A stretch of 54,589 nucleotides of DNA from Corallococcus terminator (GCF_003611635.1 NZ_RAVZ01000013.1:1-54589), one strand, 5' to 3'; positions 17,823 through 27,764 are shown, counted from the first letter of the stretch. Notes: generated by a model from the letters alone, not told the origin. Translations and numbers: made by a program.

Positions 17823-20294
17823 ATGGCACATCCGACAGGGACCGGATCATCCGAGGAGTCTGGGTCGTCATGGTCCGCCAGGGAGCAAGGCGAGGGGCCC
17901 TCCACGCCGGCCAGGGAGCGGACCCAGGGAGGTGGACCGCTCACCACCAGGGAAGTGGAGTTGATGAACGCGTACTGGCGCGCGTGCAACTACCTCGCGG
18001 TGGGGATGATCTACCTCCAGGACAACCCGCTGCTGCACAGGCCCCTGGTGCCCACGGACGTGAAGCATCGGCTGCTCGGCCACTGGGGCGCGAGCCCGGC
18101 GCTCTCGTTCGTCTGGGTCCATCTGAACCGCCTCATCGTCGAACAGGGGCTCGACGTCGTCTTCGTGGCCGGGCCGGGCCACGGCGCCCCGGGCGTGCTC
18201 GGACCGGCGTATCTCGAGGGCACCTATTCAGAGGTCTATCCGGACAAGAGCCCGGATGAGGAGGGGATGCGGAAGTTCTTCAAGCAGTTCTCCTTCCCCG
18301 GTCACATCGGCAGCCACGTCACCCCGGAGACGCCGGGCTCCATCCATGAAGGCGGCGAGCTTGGCTACAGCCTCTCCCACGCGTACGGCATGGCCTTCGA
18401 CAATCCCGACCTCATCGTCGCCTGCGTCGTGGGTGACGGCGAAGCCGAGACCGGGCCGCTCGCGACGGCCTGGCATTCGAACAAGTTCCTCAACCCCGCG
18501 CGGGACGGCGCCGTGCTGCCCATCCTGAACCTCAACGGGTACAAGATCGCCAACCCGACCATCCTCGCCCGCATCAGCCCGGAGGAGCTCGAGTCCCTGT
18601 TCGTCGGCTACGGCTACAAGCCCTACTTCGTCGAGGGCAGCGACCCGGCCCAGATGCACCAGAAGATGGCGGAGACCCTGGAGCGCGCCGTCGAGGAGAT
18701 CCGCGCCCTGCAGAAGACGGCACGGCAGACGGACACCCCGACGCGTCCGCGCTGGCCCATGATCGTCCTGCGCTCACCCAAGGGCTGGACCGGTCCGAAG
18801 GAGCTGGATGGGCACAAGCTGGAGGGCTCCTGGCGCTCACACCAGGTCCCCTTCGCCAACGTGCGGGAGAACCCGTCGCACCTGAAGGCGCTCGAGGACT
18901 GGATGCGCAGCTACCGGCCCGAGGAGCTGTTCGACGCGCAGGGCAGACTGAATCCGGAGGTCAGGTCGCTTGCACCCAAGGGGTCGCGGCGGATGAGCGC
19001 GAACCCACACGCCAACGGCGGCCTGCTTCGCAAGACGCTCAGGCTGCCCGACTTCCGCGACTATGCGGTCAAGGTCGGCACGCGCGGCACCACGCTGCAT
19101 GAGAACACGAAGCCCCTGGGCGAGTTCCTGCGCGACATCATGCGCGACAACCCGACGAACTTCCGCGTCTTCGGCCCGGACGAGACCGCCTCGAACCGGC
19201 TCCAGGCCATCTACCAGGTGAGCAAGAAGGCCTGGATGGCGAACCTGTTGCCAGAGGACCTCGACGGGGGCGAGCTCGCGCGGGACGGCCGCGTCATGGA
19301 GATGCTGTCGGAGCACACGCTGCTCGGCTGGCTCGAAGGGTATCTGCTCACCGGGCGCCACGGCCTCTTCCACACGTATGAGGCGTTCGCCCACGTCATC
19401 GACTCCATGTTCAACCAGCACGCCAAGTGGTTGGACATCAGCAAGAACCACGTGAGCTGGCGGGCGCCCGTCGCCTCGGAGAACATCCTGCTCTCCTCGA
19501 CGGTGTGGCGTCAGGACCACAACGGGTTCTCACATCAGGACCCGGGGTTCATCGACCTGGTGACCAACAAGTCCGGCTCGGTCACGCGCATCTACCTGCC
19601 TCCGGACGCCAACACGCTGCTGGTGGTGGCGGACCAGTGCCTGCGCAGTACCGACTGCGTCAACGTCATCGTCGCGGACAAGCAGAAGCACCTGCAGTTC
19701 ACCAGCATCGACGAGGCCGTCTCCCACTGCGCCAAGGGGTTCGGCATCTGGAAGCGGGCCAGCACGGACCAGGACGCGGAGCCGGATGTCATCATGGCCA
19801 GTTGCGGCGACGTCGCGACGCAGGAGGCCCTGGCCGCCGCCTCCATCCTGCGCGCGCGCGCGCCGAACCTGAAGCTGCGCTTCGTCAACATCGTCGACCT
19901 GTTCAAGCTCCAGTCGTCGGCGGACCATCCGCACGGGTCCACCCAACGGGAGATCCAAAGCCTGTTCCCGCCGGGCAAGCCGATCATCTTCAGCTTCCAC
20001 GGCTACGCCTCGCTCATCCACAAGCTCGCCTATCGCTTCATCAACCACGAAGACCTGCACGTGCATGGCTACCGGGAGAAGGGCAACATCAACACGCCCT
20101 TCGAGCTGGCGATCCTGAACGAGACGTCCCGCTTCCACCTGGTCATCGACGTCATCGATCGCGTGACGGGGATGCAAGCAAAGGCAGGACACCTGAAGGA
20201 GGAGATGCGCAACGCCATCCTCGACAACCTGGCCTACGCGCACGAGCACGGCAAGGATCGTCCTGAAATCGCCGACTGGACCTGGCCGGACTGA
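17823..20294 (+). CDS. xfp: Xylulose-5-P/fructose-6-P phosphoketolase
   Basis: 823 residues from ATG 17823. A Gly/Ser/Arg-rich lead of about 35 residues precedes the conserved start [19 protein letters not shown]. It is a thiamine diphosphate enzyme that splits xylulose 5-phosphate or fructose 6-phosphate to acetyl-phosphate plus a triose or tetrose phosphate. Family signatures are complete: [79 protein letters not shown] and [15 protein letters not shown]. The acetyl-phosphate product feeds the acetate kinase encoded 13 bases downstream. Confidence 0.96.
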   Translation: MAHPTGTGSSEESGSSWSAREQGEGPSTPARERTQGGGPLTTREVELMNAYWRACNYLAVGMIYLQDNPLLHRPLVPTDVKHRLLGHWGASPALSFVWVHLNRLIVEQGLDVVFVAGPGHGAPGVLGPAYLEGTYSEVYPDKSPDEEGMRKFFKQFSFPGHIGSHVTPETPGSIHEGGELGYSLSHAYGMAFDNPDLIVACVVGDGEAETGPLATAWHSNKFLNPARDGAVLPILNLNGYKIANPTILARISPEELESLFVGYGYKPYFVEGSDPAQMHQKMAETLERAVEEIRALQKTARQTDTPTRPRWPMIVLRSPKGWTGPKELDGHKLEGSWRSHQVPFANVRENPSHLKALEDWMRSYRPEELFDAQGRLNPEVRSLAPKGSRRMSANPHANGGLLRKTLRLPDFRDYAVKVGTRGTTLHENTKPLGEFLRDIMRDNPTNFRVFGPDETASNRLQAIYQVSKKAWMANLLPEDLDGGELARDGRVMEMLSEHTLLGWLEGYLLTGRHGLFHTYEAFAHVIDSMFNQHAKWLDISKNHVSWRAPVASENILLSSTVWRQDHNGFSHQDPGFIDLVTNKSGSVTRIYLPPDANTLLVVADQCLRSTDCVNVIVADKQKHLQFTSIDEAVSHCAKGFGIWKRASTDQDAEPDVIMASCGDVATQEALAAASILRARAPNLKLRFVNIVDLFKLQSSADHPHGSTQREIQSLFPPGKPIIFSFHGYASLIHKLAYRFINHEDLHVHGYREKGNINTPFELAILNETSRFHLVIDVIDRVTGMQAKAGHLKEEMRNAILDNLAYAHEHGKDRPEIADWTWPD

Positions 20295-20307
20295 GAGGGG
20301 TTCACGC

Positions 20308-21540
20308 ATGGCGCGGCGGACGTTCAAGACGGGTGGCGTGCCGGACGCGCTGCTCGTGCTCAACGCCGGCTCTTCGAGCCTGAAGTTCTCCGTCTTCCTC
20401 GATGAGGAGCCCCTCCGCCTCCTCCTGCGGGGGGAGTTCGAGGAGCTGTCGACCCGTCCGCGGTTCGTCGCGCACGCGGACGGTGCCGTCATCAGCCAGA
20501 AGGATTGGGCCCCCGGAACGCAGCTCGGGTACACGGGCGCCACCGACTTCCTGTTCGCCTGGGGTCGGGAGGGCGTCCTCGGCGGGCACCGGATCGCGGC
20601 CACCGGCCACCGGGTGGTCCATGGCGGCATGCGCTTCTCCGGGCCCGCCCTCGTCGACGCGGCGACCCTGGCGGAGCTGGAAGCGCTCATTCCGCTGGCG
20701 CCGTTGCACCAGCCCCACTGCGTGGAGGCGATTCGCGCCGTCACACGGACGGCGCCAGCGGTGCCGCAGGTCGCATGCTTCGACACCGCGTTCCACCGCA
20801 CCCAGCCCCCCGTGGCCCAGGCCTTCGCCCTGCCCCGCCGCTATGCCGACGAGGGCGTCCGCCGCTACGGCTTCCATGGCCTCTCCTACGAATACATCGC
20901 CTCCACGCTGCCGCGCACGGCGCCCGGGGCCGCCGAAGGACGCACGGTGGTGGCGCACCTGGGGAACGGCGCGAGCATGTGCGCCCTGCTCCGGGGACGA
21001 AGTGTGGCGACGACCATGGGCCTCACCGCCCTGGATGGGCTCATGATGGGCACCCGCTGCGGCGCCCTGGATCCCGGAGTCCTGCTCTACCTGATGGACC
21101 GGTACGGCATGGACGCGCGCGCGCTGGAGCGGCTCCTCTACCAGCAATCCGGTCTGCTGGGCGTCTCCGGCGAATCCAGCGACATGCGCGAGCTGCTCAG
21201 CGCCTCCAGCGCCGCCGCCGCTGAAGCGCTGGAGTTGTTCGTCTATCGCATCCATCGTGAGCTGGGCTCGCTCGCGGCGGCGCTGCACGGCCTGGACGCC
21301 GTGGTGTTCACGGGCGGCATTGGCGAGCACTCCGCGCCCATTCGCGAGCGGGTCTGTCGCGACGCGAGCTGGCTCGGGTTGGAGCTTGATGAGGAGGCCA
21401 ACGCTCGCGGAGGCCCCTGCATCACCCGGTCCGGCAGCCGCGTCTCCGCCTGGGTGATTCCCACGGATGAAGAGGCGATGATCGCCCTGCACACCCGGCG
21501 CGTGCTGAGCACGACTGGTCTCGCACCCGGGCCGCAGTGA
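20308..21540 (+). CDS. ackA: Acetate kinase
   Basis: 410 residues; ATG 20308 has GAGAGGGG about seven bases upstream. ASKHA-fold kinase that makes ATP and acetate from acetyl-phosphate. Key segments are LVLNAGSSSLKFSVF, ATGHRVVHGG, CFDTAFHRTQP, YGFHGLSYEYI with the catalytic His, VVAHLGNGASM, TTMGLTALDGLMMGTRCGALDP and VFTGGIGEHSA. It is slightly longer at the N-terminus than usual. It is the last gene of the aldolase-phosphoketolase operon, which gives a short route to extra ATP from hexose or pentose phosphate. Confidence 0.95.
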   Translation: MARRTFKTGGVPDALLVLNAGSSSLKFSVFLDEEPLRLLLRGEFEELSTRPRFVAHADGAVISQKDWAPGTQLGYTGATDFLFAWGREGVLGGHRIAATGHRVVHGGMRFSGPALVDAATLAELEALIPLAPLHQPHCVEAIRAVTRTAPAVPQVACFDTAFHRTQPPVAQAFALPRRYADEGVRRYGFHGLSYEYIASTLPRTAPGAAEGRTVVAHLGNGASMCALLRGRSVATTMGLTALDGLMMGTRCGALDPGVLLYLMDRYGMDARALERLLYQQSGLLGVSGESSDMRELLSASSAAAAEALELFVYRIHRELGSLAAALHGLDAVVFTGGIGEHSAPIRERVCRDASWLGLELDEEANARGGPCITRSGSRVSAWVIPTDEEAMIALHTRRVLSTTGLAPGPQ

Positions 21541-21647
21541 GAGCGTGTGCCCCCCTGCCCGGCCCCCCCTGAAGGAGCGGTGTGCGGACAGGCGGCCCAT
21601 CCCCACGCTCCCCGCACCACGCGGTCTGGTGCCCAAAGGCGGTCGTC

Positions 21648-22370
21648 ATGCGATGGAACACTTTGCTTCCCCTTGCCCTGCTGGCGTTCAACGTCCCCGG
21701 GAGCGCGCGTGCCCAGACGGTGTCTGGCACGGACGCGGACACGACAGGCTTCACGACACAGGGGATCGAGGTCCCCGAGCGGCACTTCATGTTCAACGTG
21801 GGCGGTGGCCTCTCCTTCCCCATCTCCGACGCGGGGGACCGCTTCGAGACGGGCGGCGGCTTCCAATTGGGCGCCGGCTACCAGTTCCATCGGAGCTTCG
21901 GCGTCATGGCGGAGTACTTCTACAGCGGCTATGACATCCGGTCCGACGTGCTCACCGGGACTGGCGTCGACGGCAACCACTACATGCAGTACGGCAGCCT
22001 CAACGCCGTCTGGAATGTGATTCCCCGCAGCACTTTCGGCTTCTACTTCATCGCCGGGCCGGGCCTGTACTACCGCCAGGTGGAGCTGCTCCAGTTGTCG
22101 GGCGTCGCGGCCGTCCCGTACTGCGACCCGTGGCTGTACTACTGCGCCACGGACGTGGTGGCGGTCTCGGAGATCATCGGCTCGCGCAGCAGCACGGACT
22201 TCGGACTCGGCGGCGGCGTCGGCCTCACCCTGAAGATCAACGGGGAGCTCCGCTTCTACGTGGAGGGGCGCTACCACTACATCTTCGGCCAGAGCTTCGA
22301 CGTGCCGGGCGGCGACTCGCGCAAGGCCGACGGCCAGTACATCCCGGTCAACTTCGGCATCCGCTATTGA
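21648..22370 (+). CDS. Small outer-membrane beta-barrel protein
   Basis: 240 residues from ATG 21648 (AAAGGCGG upstream). Signal peptide LLPLALLAFNVPGSARAQ, then amphipathic strands: FMFNVGGGLSFPI, GFQLGAGYQF, GVMAEYFYSGYDI, FGFYFIAGPGLYYRQV, FGLGGGVGLTLKI, LRFYVEGRYHYIFG and the terminal YIPVNFGIRY. This is the OmpA-membrane-domain or OmpW style of eight-stranded barrel. A Cys-pair loop (YCDPWLYYC) is an odd extra. Role unknown; it stands alone after ackA with a 107-base gap. Confidence 0.8.
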   Translation: MRWNTLLPLALLAFNVPGSARAQTVSGTDADTTGFTTQGIEVPERHFMFNVGGGLSFPISDAGDRFETGGGFQLGAGYQFHRSFGVMAEYFYSGYDIRSDVLTGTGVDGNHYMQYGSLNAVWNVIPRSTFGFYFIAGPGLYYRQVELLQLSGVAAVPYCDPWLYYCATDVVAVSEIIGSRSSTDFGLGGGVGLTLKINGELRFYVEGRYHYIFGQSFDVPGGDSRKADGQYIPVNFGIRY

Positions 22371-22409
22371 GCCTGGGCTTTCGCGTCGGGGCGTGACGCA
22401 AAGGACGAG

Positions 22410-22445
22410 GGGCCCGAACTCCCGCTGGCGTGGAAGTCCGGGCCC
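22410..22445. terminator. Bidirectional hairpin between convergent genes
   Basis: GGGCCCG (22410-22416) and CGGGCCC (22439-22445) pair, and the stem continues inward with AACTCC against GGAAGT less perfectly. Convergent barrel and octad-repeat genes flank it. Confidence 0.5.
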
Positions 22446-22487
22446 TGCGTCCATGGGGCCGTTGTCCGGCCCGGGCCGCGGTGCTCG

Positions 22488-23765
22488 TCAGGCCAGGGGC
22501 TGGGACGCGGGGCCGTTCTTCAGCTCCTTGCGCACCGCCTCGCTGACGCGGTCGCGGACGACGTCCGCCATGCGCTCACGGAGCTCCTCGCCCACGCGAT
22601 CGCGGACGGCGGCCACGATGCTCTCGGTGTCGACCTGGCCGGGCCCCTGCGACTGGAAGCCGCCCATGGCCTGCTCACCGTACCCGCCGCGCATCGTCGG
22701 GCCCATCGAGGCCATCGACTCGCGGATGGCGTCAGCCATCCGCTCCTTCAGCGCCTCGTGCAGGTGCTCGCGGAGGTTCATGGACAGCCGCTCGTGGAGG
22801 GTGTCGACCAGGCGCCCGCGGAGCACCTCGGCCAGGCGCTCCGGGTCGATCTGGCCGACGCCCTGCCGCTGGACGCCCGCGAAGCCCATGGTGCGCTCGC
22901 TCATCCGGGTGCGCAGCTCATCGCCCAGCCGCTCGCGCAGCGTGTCGCGCATGCGCTCGCGCAGGCCGCTCTGGACGCGCTCGCGGATGCCGTCCGCGAT
23001 GCGCTCGCGGACGATGTCGGCGATGCGCTCCGGATCGATCTGGCCGTAGCCCTGCATCCGGCGCTCGGACAGCGCGGAGCGCAGCGTCTCCACCAGGCGC
23101 TCCTTCAGCGCCTCGCGGACGCGCTCGCGCACGGCGGCGTGAATCCGCTCGGACATGGTGTCGGCGAGCCGGGTGCGGATGGCGTCGGCGATGCGCTCGG
23201 AGTCCATCGGCCCGAAGCCCTCCATGCCCATCCGCCGCTCCATCATCGCGGTGCGCAGCGCATCCCCCAGACGCTCGCGCAGGGCGTCGCGGACGCGCTC
23301 GCGCACGACGTAGCCGAGCCTGTCGCGCAGGGCGTCCTCGAGGCTGTTGCGCACGCGCTCGGCGATGCGGGGCGTGTCGATCTGGCCCCCCTGCTGGAGG
23401 TTCATCATGTTCTCGGCCAGGGCGCCGCGCAGCGCTTCGCCCAGTCGCTCCCGGAGCACCTCGCGCACGCGCTCGTGCACGCCGCTGGTGATGCGCTCGC
23501 GGATGTTGTCGGTGAGGCGGTTGTGGACGGCGTCGGCGATCTGCTCCGCGTCGAACGGCTGCCCGCCACCCTCCCCCTGCTGCATGTTCATCGCGCGCTC
23601 GCTCAACACGCCGCGGACCGCTTCGCCGACGCGCTCACGAATCTCCATGCCGATCCGCTCCTCCAGCCCGGAGACGACGCGCTCGTGCACCGCGTCGGCG
23701 ATGCGGGCCTTGATGGCTTCACCAAACATCTGCTGTCCCTGCATGGGGAACTGTTCCTTGCTCAT
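22488..23765 (-). CDS. Octad-repeat helical protein, no family recognised
   Basis: 425 residues from ATG 23765, with AGGAGG seven bases upstream. No signal peptide or membrane helix. The protein is seven long helices (residues about 21-59, 75-121, 133-179, 191-237, 247-293, 310-351, 382-416) joined by Gly/Gln/Met/Pro linkers such as MQQGEGGGQPFD and GYGQIDPE. Within each helix the sequence repeats every eight residues as Arg-hydrophobic-x-x-x-hydrophobic-Arg/His-Glu; for example Arg falls at 247, 255, 263, 271, 279 and 287. Arg and Glu balance each other and there is no Cys or Trp. Likely a cytoplasmic structural, scaffold or polymer-binding protein. I know of no described family with this pattern. 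Confidence 0.85.
   Translation of the reverse strand: MSKEQFPMQGQQMFGEAIKARIADAVHERVVSGLEERIGMEIRERVGEAVRGVLSERAMNMQQGEGGGQPFDAEQIADAVHNRLTDNIRERITSGVHERVREVLRERLGEALRGALAENMMNLQQGGQIDTPRIAERVRNSLEDALRDRLGYVVRERVRDALRERLGDALRTAMMERRMGMEGFGPMDSERIADAIRTRLADTMSERIHAAVRERVREALKERLVETLRSALSERRMQGYGQIDPERIADIVRERIADGIRERVQSGLRERMRDTLRERLGDELRTRMSERTMGFAGVQRQGVGQIDPERLAEVLRGRLVDTLHERLSMNLREHLHEALKERMADAIRESMASMGPTMRGGYGEQAMGGFQSQGPGQVDTESIVAAVRDRVGEELRERMADVVRDRVSEAVRKELKNGPASQPLA
22518..23705 (-). repeat. Seven protein-level blocks, each of four to six octads
   Basis: Blocks lie at about 23705-23589, 23543-23403, 23369-23229, 23195-23055, 23027-22887, 22838-22713 and 22622-22518. The DNA echoes the pattern with recurring GCGCTCGCGGA-like 24-base periods but the copies differ, so selection appears to hold the protein pattern rather than recent duplication. 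Confidence 0.85.
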
Positions 23766-24376
23766 TGAGCTGCCTCCTGGCGCTGCGGATAGAGCGGCAG
23801 GTGAGAAGAGTCCCGGCCTGCTGCTCAAGGCGGACTGATAGAGCCAGACGCAGTCGGCGGATACAGGGCCCGGGTCCAGCGCGGGTGTTGGCGCGTGTCC
23901 CGCGAAGTGCCCTCGCTGGGCGGGCTGGACACGCGTGAGCATGAACCAGCGGACTGCGGTCCCCGGCTTCCGGGGATGGGAAAAAAATTGGAACACCGGA
24001 TGCGGGGGGAGTCCCCTGCCTGTCGAAGTGCGCACCCCCGGCAGCACGGGGGCGCGTGCCCGGGATCAGGGGAGTATCCGGCGCCTCGGCCCTCCGCACC
24101 GCGATCCTGTGGGCTGCGCCGCGCAGGGCGGCTCCCCTGGGGCGAAGGCTTTCACGCATCACGGAACCTCACTTGAAGAGCGGTCGCGCCATGCGGCCCT
24201 TCTCCCACGTTTCGGATGACCCTGGCCTGGGGCAAGGGAGGGCCCGTGGAGAGGAGAGAAAGAAGAGGCGCTCCCGCCGGATGCTGTCCCTGGACCACGA
24301 ACCCTGACAGTCGAGCATCACCAATATTCCTGCTGCGCAGGCGTCTACAGGGCACCCTGAGAGGAAGGGCCTTCGA
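23766..24376. other. 611-base divergent intergenic region
   Basis: No gene can be supported here on either strand. It separates the octad-repeat gene from a lipoprotein gene on the other strand and must hold both promoters. It contains a run of seven A at about 23981-23987, a GC dyad at 24031-24056 and otherwise unremarkable GC-rich sequence. TATCCG at the minus-strand position about 30 bases before ATG 23765 is a weak -10 candidate. Confidence 0.6.
24031..24056. promoter_or_regulatory. Ten-base inverted repeat in divergent region
   Basis: CGCACCCCCG (24031-24040) and CGGGGGCGCG (24047-24056) pair at nine of ten positions around a six-base loop. Could be an operator or a transcription barrier; nothing decides. 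Confidence 0.3.
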
Positions 24377-25909
24377 ATGCGCCAACCTGTTCGCACGCTC
24401 CTGATGACCTGCCTTTGTGTCCTGTCGGCTTGCAAGCCCAGCGACATCACGCCCCGCCCCATCCCCCCTGGATACGGCTTCCCGGGTGACCGGAATGAGA
24501 TCCAGGGGTGGGCGGATGCGTGGAACACCGCGCGGATCACCACCAAGGCCTGGAACCTCTGGGCGGGTCTGCATGCCGATTCCGGGGAGGTCTACCCGGG
24601 AACCGGGCTGCCCATGCCCGTCTGGGACACCTGGAACGGGGAGGAGATCTTCCCGGCCCCGAATCAGCCGACGCCAGACCCGTCGCAGCGCAAGGCAACC
24701 CATGCCTTCCACGGGCCCCGGCAGTTCCATCATCCGGCGGGCTCGGGCCCGGCCGTCACCCCGACCGAGCAGCTCGTCTCCTTCAACAAGTTCAATCCGG
24801 AGATGGCCGCGTACCTGACGCAGGCCCATCCGCTCACCGCGGGGGGACCGCCCTATTACTACAACCAGTTCACCAGCTTGGCCGCGCTCAACAGCCAGTG
24901 GCCAGCCAACACGCCCATCGCGCGGCGGGCGGTGCAGCAGGCGCCATACACCGCGCCCTCCGCGGGGAAGCGGGGCTCGGCGGCCATGGAGCTCAAGCCC
25001 GTGCTGTACCTGGTCAAGAAGAGCCAGCCCACCCCGGTGCCCGTGTGGAGGGGATTCGAGGGCAGTCTCCATTCCGCCACCTGCACGCCCGAGCAACAAG
25101 AGCAGGACCAGTGCCATCCGACGCCCTCGCTCTGGCTGACGTGCGCCATCGTGGATCCCACGGCGCCGGCGAATGCGCCCATCGCGGAGGCCAGCGCCGA
25201 GCAGATCCAGCGCGTCGCGCCCCTCATCGCCCAGGCGAACAACGCCAATCCCGGGGCTCCGATCTTCAGTTGCCAGCGCTACCTGCATGCGCCGCTCTCC
25301 GCCCTCTACTCCTTCCGGATGAGCGCCGACGAAGCCCAGGCCTTCAACAGCACCAACATCGAAGGGCTCCAGGCGGAAGCAGGCGATTTCGCCGTCCTTA
25401 CGGCCATGCACGTCAACACCAAGGAGCTCGTCAACTGGACCTGGCAGACCTTCTGGTGGCAGCCAGGCCTTGACGCGCCCGACGACTTTCCCGGAAGCAA
25501 GAAGGGGATGACGGACAAGGTCACGGGGGCGGGGCGCAACTATGCGATGTGCACCGCCTATCGCCAGACCCAGGGCGCGGGGAGCAACAAGATGGTCGTC
25601 TGCTTCAATCCGTACCTGGAGACCTCGCCGAACATCCCCCTGGGCGTCCAGAGCAACTGCATGACGTGTCATGGCACCGCGGCCGTGGGCAGCGCCTTCG
25701 TGAACACCGCCAGCAGTCCGCCCGCCGCGTGGGCGCCCCAGACGCCCTCGTATCCCTGTGACTACAAGACACCCATTGATTTCGCCACGTACCCGTGGCT
25801 CGCGGGCTTCACGAGCACGGACTTCTCCTGGGCGATTCCCGCGGATCCCCAGCCACTCCCCCAGAGCCCGAACAACCTCCCACTCGTCGATACATTGAAC
25901 TGTCCTTGA
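24377..25909 (+). CDS. Large lipoprotein with single CxxCH motif
   Basis: 510 residues; GGAAGG lies about eight bases before ATG 24377. Lipobox LSAC follows a short leader (LLMTCLCV). The body is rich in Pro, Trp and Asn and has no domain I can name; segments such as FHGPRQFHHP, LVSFNKFNPEMAAYL and WTWQTFWWQP look like the soluble cytochrome-like proteins often found in myxobacteria. One heme c site, NCMTCHG, is at residues 428-432, and conserved-looking Cys (CTPEQ, CQRYL, CPYDC-like) lie around it. Likely a periplasmic or surface-tethered c-type cytochrome or an oxidoreductase of unknown substrate. Confidence 0.72.
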   Translation: MRQPVRTLLMTCLCVLSACKPSDITPRPIPPGYGFPGDRNEIQGWADAWNTARITTKAWNLWAGLHADSGEVYPGTGLPMPVWDTWNGEEIFPAPNQPTPDPSQRKATHAFHGPRQFHHPAGSGPAVTPTEQLVSFNKFNPEMAAYLTQAHPLTAGGPPYYYNQFTSLAALNSQWPANTPIARRAVQQAPYTAPSAGKRGSAAMELKPVLYLVKKSQPTPVPVWRGFEGSLHSATCTPEQQEQDQCHPTPSLWLTCAIVDPTAPANAPIAEASAEQIQRVAPLIAQANNANPGAPIFSCQRYLHAPLSALYSFRMSADEAQAFNSTNIEGLQAEAGDFAVLTAMHVNTKELVNWTWQTFWWQPGLDAPDDFPGSKKGMTDKVTGAGRNYAMCTAYRQTQGAGSNKMVVCFNPYLETSPNIPLGVQSNCMTCHGTAAVGSAFVNTASSPPAAWAPQTPSYPCDYKTPIDFATYPWLAGFTSTDFSWAIPADPQPLPQSPNNLPLVDTLNCP

Positions 25910-26061
25910 GCCGTCGTGAGGAACGGAGTCGGAACGACTGACACAGCAGGGCTTCCACCGCGGCCTTGCGAGTGGATGTGGGCATACGTCTTGAATCATG
26001 CTCAACCCGCCGTCCGGCAACTATCTTTACCAGGGAAACAACCCATTCTCGTATAGGGCGG

Positions 26062-26089
26062 CTGTCGGGTTTGGGCCGGAATCCGACAG
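26062..26089. promoter_or_regulatory. Dyad upstream of lipoprotein gene
   Basis: CTGTCGGGTT (26062-26071) and AATCCGACAG (26080-26089) pair at nine of ten positions, ending 24 bases before the ATG. Position suits an operator or 5' leader hairpin. It could equally end transcription from the preceding gene. Confidence 0.35.
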
Positions 26090-26113
26090 TCATTCATTGT
26101 CCCTGGGTTCAAC

Positions 26114-27748
26114 ATGTCCTTGCGTCGTCTGTCGTTGTGGCTCGTTCCCACCTGCGCGGCCTGGCTCGGCTGCGGAGAAGCCGTGCCTCCCACCGGGCAG
26201 GTGGACCCCCTGGATGTGACCGTGGAGGACCCTCGCGAGGGCACGGCGGTCATCTCTGGCGAGGAGTTCCTGCCGGGCTGTGGTGAGCCCGACGCGGGCT
26301 CCGGTGAGGCGGACGCGGGCACGCCCGACACCTCCGTGCTGGTGACGGCCGACAGCCGCTTCCACTCCAGCACAGGGGTGACGGTGGTCCCGGAGGACCT
26401 GAGCGGCAATGACCTGGAGATCCTCATCCCCCAGGGCACCGGCTATGCGCGGCGCACGGGCACCCCGGTGGCGGGGGGCATGCGCTTCGACAACGTGCCG
26501 GACGGCGAGTACTTCCTGCGCTTGAACCGGTTCTACTACCTGTCCCGCGAGCGCCATTTCGACCTGGGCCGCAACCGGATGGGCCGCCCGGACGCTGTCT
26601 ACTCGCCCTTCTCCGAAGGGACCGCGGCCCTGTCCCTCACCCAACTGGCGCCCTGGCAGGAGTGGACGACCCTCAACGACCCGGGCAGCAGCCTCCAGCT
26701 CATCAGCGGGGACGTGGACGTGTACGCCCCGCTCAGTCTCAACGAATACGTGTCGGTCGGGGCCACGACCCTCAACGACCCGTCCGCCTGGATCTACAAC
26801 AGCACCGGCCGGGGGCTGCCCGTCCTGGACCCCGCGAAGGGCGACCACCTCTACCTGAACCAGCTCAATTCGGTGGCGGCCGGGACGATGCCGAGCGGCG
26901 CGCCCATGTCCTACCAGACGGTGGTGAACAGCCTCCAGCCGCCGTCCTTCGCGTTCACGCCGGACGGCACCACGCCGCTGCCGCTGTCAGGCGCCCTGCA
27001 GCCCGTCGCGCAGCAGCCCTTCTCCATGGAGTGGCGCCTGTCCGAGTTCACCCGCTGGCGGACGGACTCGAACCCCACGGGCACGCTGAGCTACTCCGCG
27101 ATGTCCCTGTCGCCCATGCCGTTTGGCGACCAGGACGGCTGGGTGGGCTACCAGGGTGAGCTGTTCACCCTGAGCCTGCCGCGCGGGGAGGACGGCGTCA
27201 TCGCGAGCCGGCTCGCCTACGGCAATCCCTATCCTTCGAGCTGGGGCGTGGTGGCCACCGTCAGCTATGCGTTCCGGTCCGCGACGCCGGTCGTCATCGG
27301 ATCCCGCACCCACTACCCCAGCGGCAACGTCTACGTCACCGACCGGCTGGATCCGCTCATCGCCAGCCCCATCCAGCCGCCCATCTCTCCGCCCCGGCAA
27401 CTGCGCATCGACGGCGTGGATGCCTACACGTCGCGCGTGGTGGGCACCACCCAGCCGGTGTTCACCTGGCAGCCGCCCGTCCTGGGAACGCCGAAGGCCT
27501 ATGTGCTGTCCATCATCCAGTTGATCGGCACCTTCGACGCCGCTCCGACGCTGCGCTTCTACGTGCCCGGGGACCGGACGCAGGTCCGCCTGCCGCCCAA
27601 CGTGCTGCTGCCGGGCGCCACGTACTACGCGCGCGTGGCGGCGGACGGCTCGCCCCACTACGAGCCCTGGCGCGCCCCGTTCATCACCGCGGAGAAGCTG
27701 CCCGCCGTCAGCTCGGACACGTTCAGCGCCGTCTTCACCACGCCGTAG
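26114..27748 (+). CDS. Large lipoprotein with Asp/Ala/Gly acidic linker
   Basis: 544 residues from ATG 26114; no Shine-Dalgarno is evident. The leader ends at WLGC, a slightly non-standard lipobox. Next comes an acidic linker (GEPDAGSGEADAGTPD) and then a long beta-rich body. About residues 75-140 resemble a carboxypeptidase-regulatory or CNA-B-like fold (MRFDNVPDGEYFLRL). The final 110 residues (FTWQPPVLGTPKAYVLSII, then LPGATYYARVAADG) look like a fibronectin type III domain. Probably a surface-exposed binding protein; no catalytic motif is seen. Confidence 0.75.
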   Translation: MSLRRLSLWLVPTCAAWLGCGEAVPPTGQVDPLDVTVEDPREGTAVISGEEFLPGCGEPDAGSGEADAGTPDTSVLVTADSRFHSSTGVTVVPEDLSGNDLEILIPQGTGYARRTGTPVAGGMRFDNVPDGEYFLRLNRFYYLSRERHFDLGRNRMGRPDAVYSPFSEGTAALSLTQLAPWQEWTTLNDPGSSLQLISGDVDVYAPLSLNEYVSVGATTLNDPSAWIYNSTGRGLPVLDPAKGDHLYLNQLNSVAAGTMPSGAPMSYQTVVNSLQPPSFAFTPDGTTPLPLSGALQPVAQQPFSMEWRLSEFTRWRTDSNPTGTLSYSAMSLSPMPFGDQDGWVGYQGELFTLSLPRGEDGVIASRLAYGNPYPSSWGVVATVSYAFRSATPVVIGSRTHYPSGNVYVTDRLDPLIASPIQPPISPPRQLRIDGVDAYTSRVVGTTQPVFTWQPPVLGTPKAYVLSIIQLIGTFDAAPTLRFYVPGDRTQVRLPPNVLLPGATYYARVAADGSPHYEPWRAPFITAEKLPAVSSDTFSAVFTTP

Positions 27749-27764
27749 TTCCATGAAGGTCCCG

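Noticed and set aside
22518-23705. CRISPR or DNA satellite reading of the periodic region
   Set aside because: Period is at the protein level with diverged DNA copies and no constant spacers; it is coding.
24152-26020. 622-residue minus-strand frame over the CxxCH lipoprotein
   Set aside because: No domain, Gly/Arg/His-biased, and the plus frame has a signal peptide, Shine-Dalgarno and heme motif.
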